This document shows, in pieces, positions 1-4,993 of a stretch of 9,748 nt of DNA. Location of the stretch: contig JAEYQF010000035.1 of assembly GCA_023410155.1 (NCBI GenBank), positions 1 to 9,748 on the forward strand, given 5' to 3'. Within the stretch, counting starts at the first letter, position 1. The number at the start of each line of letters is the position of its first letter. Position numbers and translations under genes: made by a program. Below the pieces are notes generated by a model. The model saw nothing but the letters and a program-made list of their open reading frames with translations, ran no database searches and had not been told where the DNA came from. The DNA is from Verrucomicrobiota bacterium. Lineage in GTDB: Bacteria > Verrucomicrobiota > Verrucomicrobiia > Opitutales > Opitutaceae.

Positions 1-2
1 CC

Positions 3-41
3 CTCGGGGCGGCGAGCCGCGCCCGAGCCGGCAGCTTTTTT
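3..41 (+). terminator. Possible intrinsic terminator of an upstream gene
   Basis: CTCGGG (3-8) pairs with CCCGAG (22-27). Inside it GCGG (9-12) can pair with CCGC (17-20), leaving one bulged G (21). A run of six T (36-41) follows after an 8-nt gap. A GC-rich stem followed by a T-run is terminator-like for + strand transcription entering from the left. The gap between stem and T-run is longer than in a classical terminator, so the call is tentative. Confidence 0.3.
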
Positions 42-309
42 GCGCCGCTCTTCGTGTAGCTGCAACGGCAACCGCCCCCGCTATCCGGTCCTGCAACCTC
101 CTCACACGCCCGCCGAAAAAAACTCCGTTTTAACGAAGGTTTCCCTCGACCGATCCCAAATCGCGCCTCGAAAATAACCCCTCTGCTAGACCGCAATTCG
201 CGTTTGTCCGCTTCCAGCGTCATCCCGCTACGCGCTCTGGTTTCCTCGACGACCGCTCCGCGTGCGCGGTTCGTCCCAGCAACAACCGTCAACCCGGAAT
301 CCAGCCATC
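42..309. other. Gene-free leader region upstream of the aminomutase
   Basis: No gene is supported here. Bases about 113-200 are clearly richer in A and T than the rest of the window, including an A7 run and several TTTT/AAAA tracts. That makes this the likeliest place for the promoter of the downstream radical SAM gene, but I cannot point to a convincing -35/-10 pair. A reading frame open from the left edge to the TAA at 175-177, and a minus-strand frame from 223 to the left edge, both lack the G/C-rich third positions of the real genes. Confidence 0.4.
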
Positions 310-1716
310 ATGATTGCTCACGCCCGCCTTCAGCCTCGCACGTTTCGCGTTTACCAGCGTCACGACCTCCCGCGTATCCCGCAGCTCCAGGCTCTCCCCG
401 AAGATCATCTCCTCGCGATGCGCGCCGTCGCCACGGTGCTCCCGTTCCGGGTCAATCACTACGTCACCGAGGAGCTCATTGACTGGGACAACATCCCCCA
501 CGACCCCATCTTCCAACTCACCTTCCCGCAGCCCGGCATGCTCGCGCCCGCCGATCTCGAGAAGCTCATGCGCCTCATCGCCGACGAAGCCGAGCCCGCT
601 ACCATCGAGCGCGCCGCGCGCCAGATTCAGCGCCGCCTCAATCCCCACCCCGCGGGCCAGATGGAGCTCAACGTCCCCTATCTTGACGGCCAGCCGCTGC
701 CCGGCATGCAGCACAAATATCGCGACACCGTCCTCTTCTTCCCGAGTCCCGGCCAGACCTGCCACACCTATTGCAGTTACTGCTTCCGCTGGCCCCAGTT
801 TGTCGGTCTCGACGAACTGAAGTTCGCCAGCCAGCAGGCCCAGTCGCTCGTCGCCTACCTCAAGGAGCACCCCGAGGTCTCCAACGTCCTCATCACCGGC
901 GGCGACCCGCTCGTGATGCGCACCGCTGTCCTGCGTCGTTATATTGAGGCGCTCCTCATCCCCGAACTCGATCACATCACCACCATCCGCATCGGCACCA
1001 AATCTGTCGCTTGGTGGCCGTATCGCTTCGTCACCGACAACGACGCTGACGAACTCCTCGAGCTCTTCGAAAAGGTCAACGCCGCCGGCCGCCACCTGGC
1101 GATCATGGCCCACTACAGCCACCCGCGCGAACTCCAGACACCCGTCGCCCAAGCCGCGCTGCGCCGCATCAAAAACACCGGCGCCGTCATCCGCTGTCAG
1201 GCTCCGCTCATCCGGCACGTCAATGACGACGCCGACACGTGGGCCGACCTCTGGCGCCTCCAGGTTCGCCTCGGTGCGATTCCCTACTACATGTTCGTCG
1301 AACGCGACACCGGCCCCAAAGGCTACTTCGAGGTCCCGCTCGCCCGCTGCTACGAGATTTTCCAGAAAGCCTACCGCCGCGTCTCCGGTCTCGAACGCAC
1401 CGTCCGTGGCCCGTCCATGTCTGCGACGCCCGGCAAGGTGGTCGTCGACGGCGTCACCGAGATCATGGGCGAAAAGGTCTTCTCCCTCCACTTCGTCCAA
1501 GCGCGCGAGCCGGACTGGGTTCGCCGTCCGTTCTTCGCGAAATTCGACGAAAAAGCCACCTGGCTGGAGCAACTCCGTCCCGCCTTTGGCCAACGCGAAT
1601 TTTTCTTCGAGCGCACGATGCGCGCCATGAAGGAAGCCCGACAGTCCCCCGCCTTCGGTCACCGCATCGCCCCGCGTCGCCGCCTCACCGTCTTCGGCCA
1701 CGTCGAGTGGGAGTGA
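310..1716 (+). CDS. KamA-family radical SAM / PLP aminomutase (lysine 2,3-aminomutase-like)
   Basis: The product is 468 residues. The family uses a [4Fe-4S] cluster and S-adenosylmethionine to make a 5'-deoxyadenosyl radical and moves an amino group from C2 to C3 of an amino acid held on PLP. Visible features: a family-typical N-terminal NPHPAGQ (111-117); the radical SAM cysteines C151, C155 and C158 in CxxxCxxC spacing; the SAM-binding GGDPL (197-201); and TPGK with K376 as the probable PLP lysine. By eye against clostridial lysine 2,3-aminomutase, the arginine two residues after the last cluster cysteine is kept (R160). The two aspartates that hold the lysine side chain are not: one position is R332 and the other is Ala/Ser. 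The C-terminal zinc cysteines are also missing. The substrate may therefore not be lysine. The ATG at 310 is chosen, with a weak GGAA 11 nt upstream; an in-frame GTG at 262 would add 16 residues of low-complexity sequence. Family assignment is firm, substrate unknown. Confidence 0.93.
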   Translation: MIAHARLQPRTFRVYQRHDLPRIPQLQALPEDHLLAMRAVATVLPFRVNHYVTEELIDWDNIPHDPIFQLTFPQPGMLAPADLEKLMRLIADEAEPATIERAARQIQRRLNPHPAGQMELNVPYLDGQPLPGMQHKYRDTVLFFPSPGQTCHTYCSYCFRWPQFVGLDELKFASQQAQSLVAYLKEHPEVSNVLITGGDPLVMRTAVLRRYIEALLIPELDHITTIRIGTKSVAWWPYRFVTDNDADELLELFEKVNAAGRHLAIMAHYSHPRELQTPVAQAALRRIKNTGAVIRCQAPLIRHVNDDADTWADLWRLQVRLGAIPYYMFVERDTGPKGYFEVPLARCYEIFQKAYRRVSGLERTVRGPSMSATPGKVVVDGVTEIMGEKVFSLHFVQAREPDWVRRPFFAKFDEKATWLEQLRPAFGQREFFFERTMRAMKEARQSPAFGHRIAPRRRLTVFGHVEWE

Positions 1717-1742
1717 CCGGCCCGGCTCAGCCTGAGAGTCAC
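1713..1742 (+). repeat. Inverted repeat over the end of the aminomutase gene
   Basis: GTGAC (1713-1717), which includes the stop codon, is complementary to GTCAC (1738-1742). The inner CTCAG-C-CTGAG is also symmetric but too tight to fold as a hairpin by itself. No T-run follows, although the next 100 bases are pyrimidine-rich on the + strand. It could contribute to transcript ending; the evidence is weak. The rest of the spacer up to 1915 holds nothing I can identify. Confidence 0.2.
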
Positions 1743-1915
1743 GTGAACTGTCGCGCGGCTCGGCCTCGTCGTTCTCTCACTCTTTCTCGTTCTCCCTTCC
1801 GGCGGCCCGCGCAGAAGCGTCGGCCGCCTTCTCGTTTTTCTTGCCTCCACCACCCCATGCACCGAGCCGCGGCCGCCCCGATGGAGTGCCGCGCGCGCTG
1901 TGGTTACGTTGGCGC

Positions 1916-2401
1916 ATGCGCTCCTCTCTCTTTTCGCTGGTCCTCGCTCTCTCTGTCGCTCCTGCGCTTCACGCCGCGAGCGCACCCGCCGACCCCAACA
2001 CCGGCGTTACGCTCCAAGTCCAAGTCTCGTTCGCGGAGACTCAGCGTCCACCCCACGACGTCGCATTCGTCTCCGCCTTGGTCTCCCGCATTCACGACAC
2101 CTTTGCCGCACAAGGCTACACCGGCTCGATCGTCGAAGCCACCGGCCGAGAAACTCCCAACGAAACCTCCGTGCTGCTCAAGGCCCGTGTCACCGAAATC
2201 CGGATACGCGACGCCCGCGCCAATTGCACCTTCACCGCCTCGGTCCGCACCCACGCCGACGAACTCCCGCTCCGCGAATACCGCGTCCGCAACCTGAACC
2301 TCTCGCCCGAGGCCAAGGTGAAGGAACCCGACGCCGCCCTGCTTCGCCTTTACCAGGACCTCGCGGGCAGCAAGCTCGTGCCCGGTCTCGCCACCAGTTG
2401 A
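1916..2401 (+). CDS. Small secreted protein of unknown function
   Basis: The product is 161 residues. It opens with MRSS, a hydrophobic stretch rich in L, V and A, and an ALHA-A site near residue 20. This is a typical Sec signal peptide cleaved by signal peptidase I. There is no lipobox cysteine, so a periplasmic or exported soluble protein is expected. The mature part alternates short hydrophobic stretches, suggesting mixed alpha/beta structure, and has a single cysteine in the middle. I recognise no domain. The frame extends upstream to a TTG at 1841, but that start would put 25 Arg/Pro-rich residues before the signal peptide, so the ATG at 1916 is preferred even though no clear ribosome binding site precedes it. 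The next gene begins 23 bp after the stop, so the two are probably co-transcribed. No function is proposed. Confidence 0.7.
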   Translation: MRSSLFSLVLALSVAPALHAASAPADPNTGVTLQVQVSFAETQRPPHDVAFVSALVSRIHDTFAAQGYTGSIVEATGRETPNETSVLLKARVTEIRIRDARANCTFTASVRTHADELPLREYRVRNLNLSPEAKVKEPDAALLRLYQDLAGSKLVPGLATS

Positions 2402-2408
2402 ACGCTGT

Positions 2409-2413
2409 AGGAG
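2409..2413 (+). promoter_or_regulatory. Ribosome binding site of the 2425 gene
   Basis: AGGAG lies 11 nt before the ATG at 2425. It is the clearest Shine-Dalgarno sequence in the window and supports both the start and the reality of this short gene. Confidence 0.6.
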
Positions 2414-2424
2414 ATAAACCCCGC

Positions 2425-2727
2425 ATGCCCGACCGCGCCGATCATCTCGCCCGCACGCTGCTCACGCGCATCGACCGACTTCGCACGCTCACGCGCGAGG
2501 ACGGCCGACGCGAACCCGACCGCGGCCAACGTCTCGCCGTGATCGAGAAAATCCTAGCCGTCGAAGTGGGCATCACCGACAGCACCACGCTCGCGACGAT
2601 CGAAGCCGCCGTGCCTGACGAGACGACGGCGCGCCAGTCTCCCGACCGCGAACTCGCCATCTTCGCCGCGTTCCTCCGCCGCCGGTTGGCGACCGAGTTG
2701 GACGACGCGCTCGCCCGCCCAAACTAG
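2425..2727 (+). CDS. Small charged protein of unknown function
   Basis: The product is 100 residues, rich in Arg, Asp, Glu and Ala, with no signal peptide or membrane segment, so it should be cytoplasmic. Most of it looks helical: two amphipathic stretches (about 4-25 and 33-46) and a C-terminal helix (about 77-96) containing FLRRRL. There is no cysteine and no recognisable zinc-finger or helix-turn-helix motif. The ATG at 2425 is set by an AGGAG 11 nt upstream. The open frame continues back to 1900, but that part overlaps the secreted-protein gene in another frame and is a shadow. The position 23 bp after that gene suggests a shared transcript. It could be a regulator or binding protein, but nothing in the sequence decides this. 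Confidence 0.6.
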   Translation: MPDRADHLARTLLTRIDRLRTLTREDGRREPDRGQRLAVIEKILAVEVGITDSTTLATIEAAVPDETTARQSPDRELAIFAAFLRRRLATELDDALARPN

Positions 2728-2803
2728 TCCGCCTCACGCCAGGGCGGCTTGGCTGGTGGAACCTGGGATTCCTGCCGGACTGATCGACAAGTGTCTGCCT
2801 CTC

Positions 2804-2825
2804 AGCCCGGCGAGGCCGCCGGGCT
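2804..2825. terminator. Perfect 9-bp-stem hairpin between convergent genes
   Basis: AGCCCGGCG (2804-2812) and CGCCGGGCT (2817-2825) are perfectly complementary around the 4-nt loop AGGC. The hairpin sits between the + strand gene ending at 2727 and surE, which ends at 2935 on the other strand, so it could block transcription from both sides. No T-run follows on either strand. It may therefore be a U-less terminator or a copy of a repetitive extragenic palindrome (REP-like) family. Confidence 0.5.
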
Positions 2826-2884
2826 CCACCTCTTCAGCCCCGCGCCTCGCCCGGATCCGTCCCAGTCCGCACTCGGCCGCGACT

Positions 2885-2900
2885 CGGTGCGCACCGTTTT
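2885..2900 (+). terminator. Short palindrome followed by TTTT
   Basis: CGGTGCGCACCG (2885-2896) is a perfect 12-bp palindrome followed directly by TTTT (2897-2900). Folded as a hairpin it has only four base pairs and a 4-nt loop, so it is a weak terminator candidate for + strand transcription from the 2425 gene. Confidence 0.25.
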
Positions 2901-2934
2901 GCGACCCGGACCGGACCGAGGCACGATTCACGCC

Positions 2935-3663
2935 TCACCCTCCTCCCACTCGCTCCAGGCTATCCTCGTCCGTGAGATCCAAGCGTAGTGGCGTCATGGA
3001 TACATAGCCATTGTCCACGGCCCAGCGGTCACTGCCTTCCTCCACCTCCTCGATGGCACGCACGCTGAACCAGAAATGCGCCCGGCCCATCGGGTCCTCG
3101 CCGGGAAATATCTTCCCGTCGTAGTGGCGAAACGACTGACAGGTCCACTTGAGCCCGCGCGGCTCCGGCGGGATGTTCACGTTGACCAGCGGAAGGTCTT
3201 TTTGCGGGAGCAATTCCTCCAGCGCTTTTTCCGCCCAAGGCATGATCCTGGAAAAATCCGGCTCGTCGTCCGTCACCGGCGTGCTGAAGGCGATCCCGCG
3301 CAATCCATGCAAGGCAGCCTGTTTCGCCGCGGCCACCGTGCCCGAGTGCCAGATGCCGTTGCCGATGTTCGGCCCGAGGTTCACGCCGGAGAGCACGAGA
3401 TCGATCTTCTCCCAATTGAAGATCCCGAGCGCCACGCAATCCGCCGGCGTGCCGTCCACGCGATACGCCTCGATGTCGCGCAGCTCCGGCACCCGGGTGC
3501 GCCGCACGGTGAGCGGACGCGTCGAGGTGATCGAGTGACTCTTCGAGGATTGCTCCACGTCAGGCGCGACCACGCGCACCTCGCCATACTTCGTCGCCAT
3601 CCGTGCCAGCGCCGCCAGCCCGGGACTGTAGATGCCGTCGTCGTTCGAGATCAGGATTCGCAT
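2935..3663 (-). CDS. surE: 5'/3'-nucleotidase SurE
   Basis: The product is 242 residues, within the usual SurE length. SurE is a metal-dependent cytoplasmic phosphatase that removes phosphate from 5' and 3' nucleoside monophosphates (EC 3.1.3.5) and is linked in many bacteria to stationary-phase survival. The metal and active-site residues are in their usual places: D8 and D9 in the N-terminal NDDG, S39 in the loop after APD, and N95 in SGVN. The downstream HSGTVAAA (106-113) matches the conserved SGTV block. The start at 3663 gives the canonical MRILISNDDG N-terminus, which settles it. The gene is divergent from the lipid kinase with 47 bp between starts and converges on the 2425 gene. The common neighbours pcm, nlpD and rpoS are not present here. 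The identification is secure. Confidence 0.96.
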   Translation of the reverse strand: MRILISNDDGIYSPGLAALARMATKYGEVRVVAPDVEQSSKSHSITSTRPLTVRRTRVPELRDIEAYRVDGTPADCVALGIFNWEKIDLVLSGVNLGPNIGNGIWHSGTVAAAKQAALHGLRGIAFSTPVTDDEPDFSRIMPWAEKALEELLPQKDLPLVNVNIPPEPRGLKWTCQSFRHYDGKIFPGEDPMGRAHFWFSVRAIEEVEEGSDRWAVDNGYVSMTPLRLDLTDEDSLERVGGG

Positions 3664-3710
3664 GGCGAACAGGTAGCCGGTCCGCCTGTCAGGTTCCTCA
3701 CATTCCTGCG
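3664..3710. promoter_or_regulatory. Divergent promoter region of surE and the lipid kinase
   Basis: Only 47 bp separate the two start codons, so both promoters must lie here or reach into the opposite gene. The spacer holds an imperfect dyad, ACAGG (3669-3673) and CCTGT (3685-3689), around a central CCGG. It is a possible site for a shared regulator. No clear -35/-10 boxes are visible. Confidence 0.3.
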
Positions 3711-4628
3711 ATGGACGTCCTCCTGCTTCACAACGAATCCGCCGGCGACGAAGAGCACTCCCGCGAAAAACTCGTCGCCCTGCTCAAACGCCACGGCCAT
3801 CGCGTGACCTACGCCACCCCGAACGAGGGTCTCGCCGACGCGAAACGCGTGAAACGCTGCGAGTTGATCGTCGCGGCCGGAGGTGACGGCACGGTGCGTA
3901 AAGTGGTGACGCACGAAGCGGCGCGGACGCGTCCGGTCGCCATTCTGCCTCTGGGCACCGCCAACAACATCGCGCGCAGCCTCGGCCTCAGCCAGGAGTT
4001 GCCGGAGATTGTCGCAACGTGGCAGGACGCTTCCCCTCGTCCGCTCGACCTCGGCATCGCCAAGGGTCCGTGGGGCCGCACGACGTTTGTCGAGGGACTT
4101 GGGTTTGGCCTGATCGGCCGCACGATCGCGATCCTCGACGCCCTCGACGCCCGCGCCGATCACGAGTTTCCCTCGCCCGAGGACAAACTCCATCGCGACA
4201 AGTGCGTGCTGGCAGCCCTGACCCACGAGATGCCGCCGGTCAAAGCGCGTGTGACCGTAGCCGGCGAGCGCACGAAGGACGAGTTTCTGCTCCTGGAGAT
4301 TCTCAACATCAGTCGGGCCGGCCCCGGAGTGGTCCTCGCCCGCGACGCCGACCCGGGCGACGGCTGGCTCAATCTCGTCACCGTGCCCGTCGAGGAGCGC
4401 GAGAAACTCATTCGCCAGTTCGAACGCCACGCCGGCGGGAAGCGGAGCTCTCGCTTCCGCGAAGTCGCAGTCAGAAAACTCACGCTCGAGGTCCACGCCT
4501 GCGAGCTGCGCATCGACGACAAGATCGCGCTGAAGCCCGTGCACTTTCGCGAGTTCAAGGACGAGCGCGCTCGCATCGAGGTGAAGCTCGAACCCGGCGC
4601 GGTGCAGTTGCTCGCCCCCTCGAAGTGA
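3711..4628 (+). CDS. Diacylglycerol kinase-family lipid kinase (YegS/DgkB type)
   Basis: The product is 305 residues, typical of the soluble bacterial DAGK_cat family (YegS, BmrU, DgkB). These enzymes transfer phosphate from a nucleoside triphosphate to a lipid hydroxyl such as diacylglycerol at the inner membrane face. The N-terminal domain starts with a short beta strand and HNESAG (7-12) in place of the usual NP.SG loop. It carries the nucleotide-binding GGDGT (57-61) and PLGTANN (80-86). The C-terminal part (about 115-300) has the expected beta-rich domain with GLGFGLIGR. No signal peptide or membrane segment is seen. The open frame runs back to a GTG at 3603, inside surE on the other strand; the ATG at 3711 fits the family N-terminus and is preferred. 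The exact lipid substrate, or a sphingoid substrate, cannot be told from sequence. Confidence 0.9.
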   Translation: MDVLLLHNESAGDEEHSREKLVALLKRHGHRVTYATPNEGLADAKRVKRCELIVAAGGDGTVRKVVTHEAARTRPVAILPLGTANNIARSLGLSQELPEIVATWQDASPRPLDLGIAKGPWGRTTFVEGLGFGLIGRTIAILDALDARADHEFPSPEDKLHRDKCVLAALTHEMPPVKARVTVAGERTKDEFLLLEILNISRAGPGVVLARDADPGDGWLNLVTVPVEEREKLIRQFERHAGGKRSSRFREVAVRKLTLEVHACELRIDDKIALKPVHFREFKDERARIEVKLEPGAVQLLAPSK

Positions 4629-4649
4629 CTCGCGTCTGCCTCGCCTCCG

Positions 4650-4692
4650 ACCGGGTGCCGTGGCGCTAGACGGCGCGCGAACCTCACCCGGT
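4650..4692 (+). terminator. Nested hairpin after the lipid kinase gene
   Basis: ACCGGGTG (4650-4657) pairs perfectly with CACCCGGT (4685-4692). Inside it CCGT (4658-4661) pairs with ACGG (4670-4673). The structure starts 22 nt after the kinase stop codon. No T-run follows, so this is a plausible transcript end or 3' stabilising structure rather than a textbook intrinsic terminator. Confidence 0.4.
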
Positions 4693-4718
4693 GCGCGCAG
4701 GCCCCGATGCGCACATCA

Positions 4719-4736
4719 GCCGTTTGCTGAAGCGGC
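4719..4736 (+). repeat. Small hairpin in the spacer before the xylanase
   Basis: GCCGTTT (4719-4725) pairs with AAGCGGC (4730-4736), with one G-T wobble, around a 4-nt GCTG loop. It may belong to the kinase terminator region or to a folded leader. Nothing else supports a function. Confidence 0.25.
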
Positions 4737-4751
4737 GCCCTTGGTCCCGCT

Positions 4752-4811
4752 GGCGTAACCACTTAACGGATACGCCTCTGGCTGCGGACATATCCATCGG
4801 CTAAAGTTAGC
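4752..4811 (+). promoter_or_regulatory. Cluster of three dyads upstream of the xylanase
   Basis: Three inverted repeats lie end to end in 60 bp of locally AT-richer DNA: GGCGTA (4752-4757) with TACGCC (4771-4776), 13 bp apart; GGATA (4768-4772) with TATCC (4791-4795), 18 bp apart; and GCTAA (4800-4804) with TTAGC (4807-4811), 2 bp apart. The xylanase start is 182 bp further on. The arrangement suits operator sites or a folded leader RNA for the xylanase. From 4812 to 4993 I see no further structure; a GAGGAA at 4956-4961 is too far from the ATG to act as its ribosome binding site. Confidence 0.35.
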
Positions 4812-4993
4812 ATCGTCTCTCATTTGCGGGCGAGCGGGCGCCGGGGACGGTCCCGACGCTTCCCCGCATACCCCATTTCCCGGGCGCCGCCCCTCCCCCC
4901 GCGTGCTGCTCCGCGCAGCCGCGACCTCGCTGCACTGTTACCCGGCGCCCGTCCCGAGGAAGTCGTGTTACGCACCTCAACTCTTCGTTTCCC

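Noticed and set aside
1..223. A minus-strand frame open from 223 to the left edge
   Set aside because: Its codons include many with A or T in third position and rare types, unlike the real genes here, and it crosses the T-run at 36-41. No homology is recognised.
256..290. GGTTCGTCCC near 269 as a possible tRNA T-arm
   Set aside because: The conserved A after TTCG is missing and no acceptor stem, anticodon arm or D-arm can be found around it.
262..309. GTG at 262 as the start of the aminomutase
   Set aside because: It adds 16 residues of Ser/Gln/Pro-rich sequence with no ribosome binding site. The ATG at 310 fits the family better.
289..1701. A 470-residue open frame on the minus strand opposite the aminomutase gene
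   Set aside because: Long antisense frames are expected when codon third positions are mostly G or C. The + strand product has intact family motifs and the antisense product matches nothing I know.
1841..1915. TTG at 1841 as the start of the secreted protein
   Set aside because: It would place 25 Pro/Arg-rich residues ahead of a clear signal peptide that begins at the ATG at 1916.
2881..2900. Resemblance of the ACTCGGTGC...TTTT stretch to the terminal hairpin of a Cas9 tracrRNA
   Set aside because: Only a few bases match, the palindrome is different, and there is no CRISPR repeat or cas gene in the window. It is a chance likeness.
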